From contig OY727093.1 of NCBI GenBank assembly GCA_963402885.1, positions 16,931,036-16,995,035 on the forward strand: a stretch of DNA of 64,000 nt, in the 5' to 3' direction. This document shows, one piece after another, positions 38,600 to 50,589 of the stretch. This DNA comes from Antedon bifida. Its lineage: Eukaryota > Echinodermata > Crinoidea > Comatulida > Antedonidae. The notes below the pieces were generated by a model. That model ran no database searches. It saw only the letters and a program-made list of their open reading frames with translations, and had not been told where the DNA came from. Made by a program: the position numbers and the translations under genes. Each line of letters begins with the position of its first letter. Position 1 is the stretch's first letter.

Positions 38600-39160
38600 C
38601 TGCAGGAAAAAAATGACATTTTTTTATTCCTAATCTCTATGACAAATATTGACCAATAATCAACACTGGGAAATTGTACTATGGTAAAAGACAAATCAAT
38701 TGTATTCAGATTAGGCCCGCCACAGACCACAGTGGCTACCATGATCAGCACACTGCAATAGATTCCCTACTCTTTTCTAATTATTAATTAGTGCCAGTGT
38801 TTAAAAAGATTTTGAATTTAAAACTAAGATTAATTAACAATGATGTTTGCTCCTAAATGGAAGAAGTCCTTTTGCATGCATTGTATGTACACAAGGCAAA
38901 AGCTTTATCTAAGGATACAAGCAATGTGGCACATACAGTACAGGTCTCTCATGCCACTCGCATGCTAAACAGATTTCCCTTACCATTATACTATAGCTTT
39001 AAGTTGCATCACATCCCCTTAGACCAATTCATGTTTTGTGAAATAAAATGGCTTCTAATCTTTCTAGTCATTTGTAACACTGATTCTGATTCATATGCCC
39101 TCATTTGTTAAAACAAATGATAGAGTGATGAAAAACCAATGAATATCAAAACCCTCTTAC

Positions 39161-39355
39161 CTGTCCTTTAAGACGATTAATCTGACGCGAGTTCTTAAGA
39201 TCCTGAAGTCTCATCTGCTGGATCTTCGTATGCCATTCTGCAACCTTACCAGCACCTTTGCCATCCATAAGGGTTGCCATCAATTCTTGCAAACCTTTGT
39301 TGCCAACCTCTAACTGAGCAACTTTTTCTTCAACCTTCTCTTTCTCAAAGGCAAT
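39161..39355 (-). CDS. CEP290: CEP290 exon 26 of window
   Basis: 195 bp, phase 0 to 0. It contains LQELMATLMDGKGAGKVAEW (human LEELISTLKDTKGAQKVINW). The donor is GTAAGA. Confidence 0.96.
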
Positions 39356-39527
39356 CTGATGTGAAAAGTGGTGATATTCAATAGCATAGTAATAGTTGCA
39401 CTGTAGTTTGGTGCTTGCTTGCACATACTAGGATCCTGGGTTAAAATCTAAGGATTTTTCAGGAATATATAAAAACTGCGTATATTTCATATAGGCACAG
39501 TAGAAAAAATGTGATAAAAAGCCTTAC

Positions 39528-39641
39528 CATTTTCAATTCTTGGTCCATACGTTCTTTGTCTTGCCTCATTTGTATCATTGCTTTAGAGAATTTATCCTGC
39601 TCACTAAGAGGAATCGCACCACTAAACTGCCGACGAAGCTC
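39528..39641 (-). CDS. CEP290: CEP290 exon 25 of window
   Basis: 114 bp, phase 0 to 0. It contains LRRQFSGAIPLSEQDKFS, matching human LRRQFSGALPLAQQEKFS. The donor is GTAAGG. Confidence 0.96.
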
Positions 39642-39944
39642 CTACAATAAAAAAAGTAACTTAATTGACAAATAATAAAGAAGTTTACACAGCTCATTTT
39701 ATATCACATCAGCAGAGAATCGCACAAATATGTTACAAGAAGTTGAGCCTTGACATTAAGTTTCATTGAAAAATGTTTTTAATTTATGATCATTCATAAA
39801 TATTTGTATGTTATTACTAACATAAAAAAATCTTGTGCAGTAATTTTTTTAATTAGGCATGGATACTTCTAGAACTGTTACGAGTTCTTATCTTGGCAAG
39901 GCAAGCTCAGTGTCCTGTTGTTGGATTGCCTTGCTCAAACCTAC

Positions 39945-40147
39945 CTGAATGGTCCTTTTAAGATGCTTAGACTTATTTCTAGCATCCACTTTGGTATGAT
40001 ACAGGGATTGTTCTTTCTCATCTAGTTGTTGTTCAAGTCGCAGCAGATGAGCTTCCATCTTTCTGATCTTGGAAACTGATGACTCTAGCTTACGTACAGC
40101 AGTACCCTCACTCACTTGAAGGGCTACTATATGATGGTGCAGTTTAC
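39945..40147 (-). CDS. CEP290: CEP290 exon 24 of window
   Basis: 203 bp, phase 1 to 0. It contains LLRLEQQLDEKEQSLYHTK (human NLRLEQKLDEKEQALYYAR) and ends HLKRTIQ before GTAGGT. Confidence 0.96.
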
Positions 40148-40224
40148 CTTGAACGATAGAAATCATGGCATAGATTTTTAAAACAGCCAAACATTGAGGG
40201 TAGGTTATATTATAACAATAACAG

Positions 40225-40560
40225 ATTCTTGTCATTTGATTGGAGGATTGTGGGTCACATGATATATTTAATGACTACTCTATGTGTTCATTGAAATTTG
40301 TTACATTCCATTTGAATTTCATTATATGCAGCATATTCATTCTTAGAGACCAACCATGCCCGACACAAGGCTAGGCTGTTCGAAAAAATAAACCTTTAGT
40401 AGTATCATGTCATCCCTAATTGTTCTAATCCACCTCCAAAATTAGGCCTTGGCTTGCTTCTCAAAAACTAAATGTTGTGCAATGGTACAAATAATTTAAT
40501 TCGGTGAAAGATGAAATGTTTTATTTTCACCTCATGAAATTATTTGTACCATGGCTTCAC
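40225..40560. repeat. dispersed repeat ending CACCTCATGAAATTATTTGTACCAT
   Basis: It opens with TGTCATTTGATTGGAGGATT and GTGGGTCACATGATAT and closes with TTTCACCTCATGAAATTATT. A related copy lies at 52670-52876 and its opening is inverted at about 42427-42462. Confidence 0.6.
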
Positions 40561-40595
40561 TAACAATTTTACACAATAGATATCAATATACTTAC

Positions 40596-40728
40596 CGATG
40601 ATAGCTTTTTCATCGCTCTGGGTTTGTATGTCCAATAGTTGTTGTCGTAGTGACATCACTTCCTTTTCCCTGGATATCTGTTGTGCTTCCAGTGCTTTGG
40701 ACTGGAATGAAGCTACCTCTGCCATTTC
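40596..40728 (-). CDS. CEP290: CEP290 exon 23 of window
   Basis: 133 bp, phase 0 to 1. It contains EKEVMSLRQQLLDIQTQSDE (human DKEVESLRMQLLDYQAQSDE). The donor is a consensus GTAAGT. Confidence 0.96.
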
Positions 40729-41311
40729 CTTCAGAATTAACATACAACAGTGACTATTTTTATACTTTATATAAACCAGACTAAAAAACCTTATTACCAT
40801 ACTTAAAATACAGATTGCATATACACCAGCACCTTTCAATTCACGACATCTGATTGGTTAATGGCCGGTCTATAGTTATTGCCATGCCCTAGAACTATAG
40901 ACTTGCTAAACTGCGCATGTCTGTCATGGCGACTTGACGATTGCATGTAGCTAGCCCTAGCCTACGATGTGTTGACTTAGAGGATTTAGTAAGTTTAGCG
41001 GCCAGTTAAAATATGAAGAAACAAATAAAGCATGCTTTAGGAATATTTATTGCATATCTGGAAACAATGAATGCAGGCCTTTTGTTGATGTTTGCATCTT
41101 CGCAGCGAAACTGTGCCATTACTGTAGCTACTGTAGGCCTACTCCTGCCACTACTGTAGCTAGGCCTACTCCAACCAAGTCCATGTTAAATAAATATTTA
41201 CTGCCTTTCATGGGGGCATAGTAAACAAGAAATATTTCTTACTTACTTACCCAGCCCAGTAAATGTTTGTATACTATCATATTCAACATAAATATAAAGT
41301 CAAATACCAAC

Positions 41312-41470
41312 CTTAAGTTTAGAGTTATCTGTCTGTAATTTTAACTGTAACTTCTCTAGTTCTGTGATGCGTTTTTTGTCGATATCGTTAATGGCTTTTG
41401 TAACAGCATTAGCTAGTTCATCTCTTAACTCACGTTCAGTTCGTTGTGACTCTAAATTCATCTTGGTTAG
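41312..41470 (-). CDS. CEP290: CEP290 exon 22 of window
   Basis: 159 bp, phase 0 to 0. It contains RELRDELANAVTKAIND, matching human QMLRDELADSVSKAVSD. The donor is GTTGGT, somewhat off consensus. Confidence 0.93.
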
Positions 41471-41760
41471 CTGTGAAAATATTATGAAATTGCCATTTCT
41501 TTGCTAGAGTCAGCGGCGTTGCCAATAACTAGTTGCTATCTAGTGGCAAGCCTATGCAATCCATTGAAAATTGCTATGTAGTCGTTTTACATAAAAGTGA
41601 TTGTTTGTACTGTATTATTTGTAAATATGGAGTAAACCATTGACTAGCTACTTTGTTAACTTCTTTGGTTAATATGAATTGAGGAGAAGACTGTTAGAAG
41701 GAACATCGAATGACATATTATTAGCCATAGTACTATATTAGCTATTAGCTACTAAGATAC

Positions 41761-41948
41761 CTCAGCAAATTTTTGCTCCAGTTCCAAGTTTCTGTTTTCA
41801 AGTTCGTTGACCGTTTTCTTCAGCTGTTCTTGCATACGGGAAGCATGTTCTGCCCTCTGTCGCTCGTTGAGTTCTTTCATCTCTAGCATTGTCATCTTCT
41901 TTGATATTGACATGTAATGCGAGTCATTTACACCATGACTGCTCTTCA
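41761..41948 (-). CDS. CEP290: CEP290 exon 21 of window
   Basis: 188 bp, phase 1 to 0. It contains SISKKMTMLEMKELNERQRA, virtually identical to human, and ends KFAE before GTATCT. It is the most conserved segment seen in this window. Confidence 0.97.
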
Positions 41949-42552
41949 CTATGATAAGCAATAGAACAATACAATAGAATTTATTTGTTACATTATTTAA
42001 CCTCTATCTTCTTGAAATGTTAGTTGTGTGTCTCACCTGCTACTATGTGTATAAATATATATAAAAACAACTAATTATGTTTATTTAGATAATATTGTAA
42101 CAAAAAATAGACAGATTGGGTGTGGATGAAAGGGCTAAAATATTTTCATATAGCGATATACTGTAATGGTTATTTTTTTGTAACTTTCACTGAATGAATA
42201 ATAAAAATAAAAAAACATTCATTGTTTGTTTTATAATAATGGTCTAAACCATTTGAGAAGGAAGCGCTCCAGTAACAATTATAGATTCACATACTACAGG
42301 TTTATCAAACGTATCAGTCAGCGATAGCCAAGCCTTGTGTCACGCAAACATTTGCGCACTTGCACATAACAGCTTTGCATTCTCAATGATGTAATTAAGA
42401 GTTCAATAGAATATTTATTGAATATCATGTGACCCAAAATCCTCCAATCAAATGACAGGTGTTTTATAAACTGCACTAATGGTAATGGATACCTCTCAAA
42501 TGAGAACATAATACAGTACATTGTGAAAGTGTTTTGATAGTATTTTTTATAC

Positions 42553-42667
42553 CTCCTATTTTGGAAAGTTCTTCCATAGCTTGTTCTAATGTATGCAGTT
42601 TTTCTTTTTCTTGTGTCAGTTCACGTTTTATTTCTTCAGATTCTTTCTGCATCTTGGTATTTTCCAT
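42553..42667 (-). CDS. CEP290: CEP290 exon 20 of window
   Basis: 115 bp, phase 0 to 1. It contains EKEKLHTLEQAMEELSKIG (human TKEKLHTIEQAWEQETKLG). The donor is GTATAA. Confidence 0.94.
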
Positions 42668-42940
42668 CTATAAATGAAAATAAAATTATTACATTGAAGA
42701 AAATGACCACATAAATCCCTTTTCATTATCGACAAAAATATCTGCAATTGTGCAAGATTTTAGTAAAGGGAAGGCGCAACAATGGTGAAAAATACACAAC
42801 AGGATAAAAAGTGATGATCTAGGAGTGAATACATTACTAAAACAGGGGCAACTGGGGCTCACTTAGATTGTTGGAACAAATAGTAATTATTTTTATTTCC
42901 AATATGCTAGTTATTGAAAAAATTATTGTGAAGAAATGGT

Positions 42941-44311
42941 CTAATCTCCCAATAGTCAATATGAGCATTTTTAATGACTAATCTACAATTGTTTTGAGCA
43001 TTTTTAATGACTAATCTACAATTGTTCAATATGAGCATTTTTAATGACTAATCTACAATTGTTCAATATGAGCATTTTTAATGACTAATCTAATATGAGC
43101 ATTTTAGTGACTAATCTACAATTGTTCAATATGAGCATTTTTATTGACTAATCTACAATTGTTCAATATGAGCATTTTTAGTGACTAATCTACAAATGTT
43201 CAATATGAGCATTTTTAATGACTAATCTACAATTGTTCAATATGAGCATTTTTAATGACTAATCTACAATTGTTCAGTATGAGCTTTTTTAGTGACTAAT
43301 CTACAATTGTTCAATATGAGCATTTTTAATGACTAATCTACAATTGTTCAATATGAGCATTTTTAATGACTAATCTACAAATGGTCAATATGAGCATTTT
43401 TAGTGACTAATCTACAATTGTTCAATATGAGCATTTTTAATGACTAATCTACAATTGTTCAATATGAGCATTTTTAGTGACTAATCTACAATTGTCCAAT
43501 ATGAGCATTTTTAGTGACTAATCTACAATTGATCAATATGAGCATTTTTAATGACTAATCTACAATTGTTCAATATGAGTATTTTTAATGACTAATCTAC
43601 AATTGTTCAATATGAGCATTTTAAGTGACTAATCTACAATTGTTCAATATGAGCATTTTTAATGACTAATCTACAATTGTTCAATATGAGCATTTTTAGT
43701 GAATAATCTACAAATGTTCAATATGAGCATTTTTAATGACTAATCTACAATTGTTCAATATGAGCATTTTTAGTGAATAATCTACAATTGTTCAATATGA
43801 GCATTTTTAATGACTAATCTACAATTGTTCAATATGAGCATTTTAATGACTAATCTACAAATGGTCAATATGAGCATTTTTAATGACTAATCTACAATTG
43901 TCAATATGAGCATTTTTAGTGACTAATTTACAATTGTTCAATATGAGCATTTTTAATGACTAATCTACAATTGTTCAATATGAGCATTTTTAGTGACTAA
44001 TCTACAATTGCTCAATATGAGCATTTTTAGTGACTAATCTACAAATGGTCAATATGAGCATTTTTAATGACTAATCTACAATTGGTCAATATGAGCATTT
44101 TTAGTAACTAATCTACAAATGGTCAATATGAGCATTTTTAATGACTAATCTACAATTGGTCAATATGAGCATTTTTAGTGACTAATCTACAAATGGTCAA
44201 TATGAGTATTTTTAGTGACAAATCCCTAAATGGTCAATATGAGCATTTTTAGTGACTAATCTACAAATGGTCAATATGAGTATTTTTAGTGACAAACTCC
44301 TAAATGGTCAA
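42941..44311. repeat. 37-bp minisatellite derived from CEP290 exon 19 end
   Basis: About 37 head-to-tail copies of a 37-bp unit fill most of the intron between exons 19 and 20. Key words of the unit on the plus strand are CAATATGAGCATTTTTA, TGACTAATCTAC and AATTGTT or AAATGGT. The unit matches 44336-44380, that is, the end of exon 19 and its splice donor, with four differences. On the coding strand each typical copy reads as the exon end VTKNAHIDHL followed by a TAG stop, with the donor GT changed to AT. Copies nearest the exon (about 44030-44311) carry the exon-like AAATGGT variant; more distant ones mostly carry AATTGTT. Confidence 0.95.
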
Positions 44312-44343
44312 TACAAGAAGCAGTTCTAACAAAAATGACTAAC

Positions 44344-44517
44344 CTCCAAATGGTCAATATGAGCATTTCTAGTGACCAGTTTATTGTCCATTTCAAGAAC
44401 CTCTCTATACTTGGTAGTAAGGTCATTGAACTTCCTCATCAGCTGATCAAGTTCATTCGCGTGGACACTGTCATCCAGCGCACGCTGCAACGCTGCAATC
44501 TTGAATTGTGATGATTC
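44344..44517 (-). CDS. CEP290: CEP290 exon 19 of window (minisatellite source)
   Basis: 174 bp, phase 0 to 0. It contains FKIAALQRALDDSVHANEL (human FKIAALQKVVDNSVSLSEL) and ends VTRNAHIDHLE before a GTTAGT donor. The last 33 coding bases and the donor are the apparent template of the 37-bp minisatellite that fills the following intron: the two differ at only four of about 45 aligned positions. Confidence 0.95.
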
Positions 44518-44639
44518 CTTAAAAACAAATACACATAAAAAAAACAATCTGGGAATTTATTTCTCGATCATGGAATACATTTTGTCAATCGTAGAAATCA
44601 AAATAATCCCACACTAACATTTACAATTTTGAAATTTAC

Positions 44640-44720
44640 CTTGTGTCTTTGAAGATAGCCTAGCCTTTCTGTTACAGCCGTCTCCATCTGCACCATTTCA
44701 TTGTGTGATCGATTGCTCTC
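44640..44720 (-). CDS. CEP290: CEP290 exon 18 of window
   Basis: 81 bp, phase 0 to 0, encoding ESNRSHNEMV and METAVTERLGYLQRHK, matching human MEAEVCEKIGCLQRFK. The donor is GTAAAT. Confidence 0.95.
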
Positions 44721-45198
44721 CTATTTTTTGTTGTTGTAAAAACACATACCAATAAGTTGTTTATTCTTATTTTAATTATAAAGTGAATAGAAAGTAGACT
44801 AAAGGTTGTCTTAACATGCAAACAAATATGTGCAGTGGTAACAACATTATGCTATTTAATACAATAACTTTACAAAGATTTTTTTTTTCTTAATGATTCA
44901 CATTTTTTTCATTTCATTTTATTTCTCTTTTATAGTCTCTCCTCTCGAATTAGTGCTACATTTGTCCAGTTAAAGTCTCATATGCAATACAGAGAATATA
45001 ATAAAGGAAATGTTCCAGAAAATTAGAATAAGTGCTACCTGTTAGTGTTAAATTTTAAATGGTCTTGACAAAGTTTCTATTCTATATATAAATTACTGTA
45101 CACATACACCACAGGTACAGAATAAATTCTAAACCAGCCAGTGATACATATATTTTGCTTACACAATACAGACAGATGTAGTGTGAAAATCAAATTAC

Positions 45199-45348
45199 CT
45201 TTCTAAGTGTGGCCTCGACTTCTTGGTAGGCAGTGTAACGTCTTCTAAGAGCCTGTTCATTGACCCGTAGCACGGTCATCTTACGACTCATGTCTGCAAG
45301 CCGCCTTTGTTGTTCGCTACCATCTTGTTTGAGGGTGTCCAGCAATCT
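45199..45348 (-). CDS. CEP290: CEP290 exon 17 of window
   Basis: 150 bp, phase 0 to 0. It contains SRKMTVLRVNEQALRRRY, matching human SRKITVLQVNEKSLIRQY. The donor is GTAATT. Confidence 0.96.
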
Positions 45349-46222
45349 CTGAAAAGAAAACATCCAAATTATAGTAGGAAAATACCAACGAACTGAAAAC
45401 TATAAACTTTGACAAAAGGCACCCAATCACCTGTGCAGTGGAAGACAAACACATACATTTTAGACCACCTGTCTGCCGCACAAACAACCAACTTCTCTCT
45501 TTCCTACTTCAGGACAATTCAATTTGAAATTAAAAAGGTGATTATAATCGTTTTAATCTTTTTGTATTTTGTACTTTTTAGACGTTTTAACATAATATTC
45601 AACATTCATTCTGCATACAGTAATGGAATTCAGAAACCAGATTTATTGTTACAGACCACCCAACTTGGGAAAATACAATATCGGGAAGTTTTATGAAACT
45701 TGAAAGGGCACTATAATATTTGGAATAAATGGATATTTTGAAATCTTGAATGAGTATCAAGGATTTTTTTTTTAATGTAAGCCATTTTTAATTGTTATAT
45801 AATAAACACAAACAAATGCTTGGTATGTATTATTTGACTTGCTTGGAATTGTTCCTTGACACAACCAAACATATAAAAGGTTTAAGCTGTTTTCACACAC
45901 ACAATCTAATGGTTAGCATACATAGATAGAAAAGTCCAAGGACACAGCATGCGTTAATAAGGTATGTTCCAGATCTTGATCACTTTTAATGTTTAAAAAT
46001 CTTATAAGGTCGTATTTTTTAAAATTCTCATGCAAAAACAAAATAATGGAATGTACTGAAACTGGATGATTAAGGAAACAAAGATCAATTTGGGAACAAA
46101 TAAAGTTTTCGATCTGTTAAACAATCCACTAGTGTGAACCAGTTCTGAATGATTTCTCACTTCCTTCTCATTAGTTCTAAATTAAACGTTGAGAACAATT
46201 ATTGACGGCCTAGAATCCTTAC

Positions 46223-46441
46223 ATTGTACTCTCGTATTCGTACAGAATCCTCACTCTGTTGGTCCTGCCATTTCTTTTTTTCTGTTCCCCATTTCTCCCT
46301 TTCTTCTTCCCACTTCTTCTTTTCTTTTTCATAATCACTGTATACAAGACCCTGCTGATGACGCATTACTGCAAATTTCCGTTTGTATACTTCCATGGAG
46401 CCTTCAAACTTTTCAAGTAGTTCCTCCTTATTGCCAAGTTC
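46223..46441 (-). CDS. CEP290: CEP290 exon 16 of window
   Basis: 219 bp, phase 0 to 0. It contains VYKRKFAVMRHQQGLVYSDY (human DYNRKFAVIRHQQSLLYKEY) and a strongly charged KKKWEEEREKW stretch. The donor is GTAAGG. Confidence 0.96.
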
Positions 46442-46697
46442 CTATAAGTTAAATAGCAAATGTGAAAATTGACATAATAATCATAAATTTACAGCATTTC
46501 TTTTACCAAACAGGTTAACTATGACAGTTTAACTCTAGACAATTAAATCACTTGTATTCAATTCAATTGATATTTTAACTTTATTGTCTATTCAGGCTTA
46601 TCACATTAGAATAGTTATTTAATATCATCATAATTACATTAATTGTTAATTCTTGTATACTGTATACATTAACTCTACCTATCAAGTTCACTCACTA

Positions 46698-48731
46698 ACT
46701 AGAAAGCCACTCCGAGAGTGCATACCTCCGCCTATAGTCTGGGCTCCAGACGGAGTTTTGTAAAAATATAAATATTTTTGCACATATGGCGTTTCATACG
46801 TGTATTACTTGAGTTTGGATACTCCGTCTGGGGAAACACGCATAAGTCACGTGGTTTGACACCAAGAATTCTTGGTGCATAAATTATCCAGTTGACTAGT
46901 TTCAGCCGCATGCCATTGGCTACTCACTCGTACGTCGTTTTAATATTCATATTTCAGACTTTCAAAGACTCAACATCTAAGACGATGCGCATGCGCTATG
47001 TTACGTTTAGACAATGTGTACTTGGTTGGGTACATTGATGAAAGTTTCTGAAGGCTAGAAATGATTTTATATGCCTAGTAGTCTGGTAAACATTTGATGA
47101 GATTTTTCCCAAGAACATGAAAACTCGTCTTGATATGATAGGCTAGCTTCTCCGCCAAATCAAACTTTGAATGGATCATTTATTATGCGGAGAAAATTTG
47201 ATTTAATTCCCACCCAGACCCTGTCCTGTTCTGTGTGGTGGTGTAGCCCTGTTGTGTGCCGGTCGGTAGTGGTATGTACCTTATTGGCGTTTTATTTGGC
47301 AGGTCATACGTACGAGTTGAGTAGCCCTACGAAGGAGGCCTAGGCCAGGACTAAACAATTAATAAACAAAACAACTTGGCAACACGATTTTATATTTTGT
47401 TCAGTCTCGATCGTACATTCAGCACTGTACGTACGTACTCGATCTTTTTCATTTTGAAACAAAATGATCATTGGTTGATTCGAAATCCATATTTACATAC
47501 CGCCCGCCCCATATAGCCAAATACGGTATGATAACCTACGTCATTCTTATCGGATGTTTGCGGTCTGCAAATCGATTTCTATACATGTTTCACAAGTCTG
47601 TATTTTCAGACAAAAATCGCGGTCGAAATAAAAACAAATAAATAAAAAAAAAAAGACAATAAATACAGACTTGGGGCAAGTCTACTCCGCCTACTATAAA
47701 AATCTCCTACATAAGAATTCTCTGGGAAAATATATATATATTTGTTTGTGTCTTAATTCCAGAACGTTATACGTCATGTTTCTACTAGCTACTCTTTCGG
47801 GTCCATAGACAAGTCTCGCAAAGCGCGAACATTTCTAGTAAACACACTTTTTAAATAAATCGTAAAAAATATAAGAGTTGAATTTTTTGTTTGTTTTGCC
47901 TATCTGGATATTGAAGTATTTCTTCAAAATACCAGGATAAACATTTTGGCAAATTTAAGCTTAATACAGGTTAAATAAGCAATTTAAGTGACTGTACCTA
48001 TCTATTGTATGGTAATAACAGCGAAATCTCATGACGTAAATTTCGCGATGCTCCTCTGACGTCACAGCAATTGACGGCGACGGCTGTACGACAAGCGCGT
48101 GCGGCGAAATCCTCAATCTCGCGATGGTTCTGAAATCATATGTACACCCCTAATACGTTTTTAAAATATGGTCCTCGGTACAGTTGTCCTTTAATGCTGT
48201 GTGTGATTTAGGCTAATTTCACTACAAGCATGTGTATATGAATTTGGTGTAATGGTTATGTAACCAGCCTTTCAACTAACAATAGATTCTGTTGATTAAA
48301 CAATAGAACAGCAACGTCAAAAACAAACGGGTGAATTTGAAAACGGGTGAATTTGAAAAGAAATAGGTTTTTTAAAACTACTTGTATCAAAAAACCTGTA
48401 AATTAAATCAATTTATGTTTTAAAATTACAAATCACAAATTATAATTCTTGTACAAAAATGAAGTTTTTAGGACAAGTAGTTCTCGAGAAAATGCAATTT
48501 CAGTTTACTTGTTACTTTAAGGCTGTCCTATTCTGTTCTGAAAATTATACTAAAAAGTGGTCTAGAATTGGGACCATGGTCCGGATTGCATCCAATTTAA
48601 TGGAGTGGTCCTTGACTACATATCTATCAGTATTTTCATTTTGGTAAAGATCTTGCAATTACTTTTTGAGTAATCCTGCTAACAAACAAACAAACGCGAT
48701 TGATTACATAATACCTTCTTGGCGGAGGTAA
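46698..48731. mobile_element. 2-kb element with CCTCCGCC/GGCGGAGG ends
   Basis: The left end reads CCGAGAGTGCATACCTCCGCC and the right end CTTCTTGGCGGAGGTAA, preceded by AATCCTGCTAACAAACAAAC. The two GC-rich ends are inverted relative to each other. The interior is non-coding, with CpG-rich patches. The right-end words recall a repeat common in marine invertebrate genomes; I cannot assign a class. Confidence 0.6.
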
Positions 48732-49376
48732 ATGAAGGTAAAATATCTACCAAAACATGCATGTTATTGTACAGGTATATAGTTTTGAATTTTAACTAAC
48801 AAATTAATATTTGTGGTTAGCATCAAAATCGCTGTGATTTACAGTACCTTTGGTGTATTGTGATTGTGATGATTCGATAAATCCTTATTGTTTGCATATT
48901 TATTATTAGTGGGGAGAGCTGTACTTTCATATTGATTAACAATATTTTCGACAGCTTGAATAATTCTACAAATTTCCAAAGTTAATCAATAAACATGTCT
49001 ACTCCATTTGTAATATGTAATACTGTGAATTATTTTAGATCATTCAATTCAGATTATTGTGTTGTTAATGTTAGTGTCATTTACCAGCACTTACAGCTAA
49101 ATTTGGAAAAACTAAATGACATTAGAACGACACCCTTACAATTAATTACTGCATAACCACTTTTAAAACACCTTTTAAGCAATTTTATATGTTTTCACAA
49201 AGTATTTTATGTTTGATCTATTTCAGCATTGAAAATATTACATACGTGTTCAAATTAAACATAACCCTACACGATTGGTGTCAATTTTTGTATGAAGACA
49301 AAATATTGATTATAGTATATTTGTAAGTGCACCTGGATTCTACACTGGGTTAGGTGAGAAAAGGAAAAAGCAGAAA

Positions 49377-50513
49377 ATGGCAAGGCAAGAGGATAACGAC
49401 CCTGTAAAGAAGTTTTTAGAAAAGCTTTAATACAGAATGTTCAATGTGCTTTGAAGAAATGGAACAGCCTAAATTTCTTAAGTGTGGGCATTCGTTCTGC
49501 CTAAATTGTTCACGTAAGCCAAAAAAATACATGACGTTTCTGATATTGTGTGTGCTTTGTGTAAAACTTTAACCAAAATTTCCAGAACTGGTCTAGATAC
49601 ACTCCCTTTGTCTTTTGTTATCGAAGATGCAAAGGAATGTTTGAAAATTGCTGATAATTTGGGTCTAACTAAGGTTAAGCTGCCAATGTGCGAGAAATAT
49701 GATCATAATCAAGTTTTAAATGTATGGTGTGAAACATGTATGAAATTAATATGTATTGTTTGTTGTAACCAACAATTACATCGTTGTCACAGAGTAAATC
49801 ATGTGACTTTCAGTAAAGCATTCCAGAAATATCGTACAGAATATACACGTCAAAAGATGGAAGCAGAATCATATAACAGAATGTTTAAAAGGGTACATTC
49901 TGAAAAAGATCAGTGATAGATCTTAGAGATAGAGAATGAAAAATTAAAAATAGAGAAAAGTAAAATTGAAGAAAGTGAATGTACACATAGAATAAAACAT
50001 AAAAGAAAACTGGAATCAAATCAACAAATGCTCGATAAAGTACTATCTGCAAATAGTAAGGCACAAGATCTGTGGCAAACAAAAATGAATGAATTAGTAG
50101 CTCAGAATGAAATCTTAGAAAGAGAGAAGAATGACATTTTACAACGTGCACAGAGACATAGGAAGGAACATAAAAGAAAGCTGGAAACAAATCAATAAAT
50201 GCTTGATAAAGTACTATCTGAAAATAGTAAGGCACAAGATCTGTGGAAAACAAAAATGAATGCCTTAGTGGCTGAGAATGACATGTTAAAACGAGAGAAA
50301 AATAGTGCAACCTTTTCCAGACGACGTGTCTGCTCCACGGCAAGAATACATGAAACAAAAACTAAGGCCAACGATCGTGGAGTAGGTCTACGCAATAATC
50401 AAGAAGGTAAAATACGTCCCTCATGGTTCAAGTGTATGAAACGAAATCACTTGGCCGCCTTTATATTTATCTTGATTATCCTCAGTCTTTTCTGTTTATA
50501 CTTTACATTGTAA
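49377..50513 (+). pseudogene. TRIM13/TRIM59-like RING-B-box-coiled-coil-TM pseudogene
   Basis: An intronless, broken copy of a tripartite-motif E3 ligase gene, antisense to CEP290. In order it has an ATG at 49377; a stop and frameshift at about 49428; a RING start (ECSMCFEEMEQPKFLKCGHS); a frameshift in a run of A near 49520; the last RING cysteine pair (VCALCK); and a B-box (CEKYDHNQVLNVWCETCMKL). In-frame TGA TAG follow at about 49915, then a lysine/glutamate coiled coil with a 171-bp in-frame duplication (49998 and 50169), a stop at about 50196, and a C-terminal hydrophobic helix (LAAFIFILIILSLFCLYF). RING plus B-box plus coiled coil plus C-terminal TM is the layout of TRIM13 and TRIM59. 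At least four breaks make function unlikely. Lack of introns suggests retroposition or an intronless parent. Confidence 0.82.
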
Positions 50514-50589
50514 GTAAGTTTATTTCGGAGCCATTAAAAAGTGGCTGGTCATGGTTGATTTAAATGCTTCAGTGTCTTAATATCAAAAT

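Noticed and set aside
42941-44311. CRISPR-like regular array
   Set aside because: There are no unique spacers; the whole 37-bp unit repeats head to tail, in an animal intron. It is a minisatellite.
49885-50358. 157-residue minus-strand open frame
   Set aside because: It is the complement of the lysine/glutamate-rich coiled coil of the TRIM-like pseudogene; the hydrophobic composition is a by-product.
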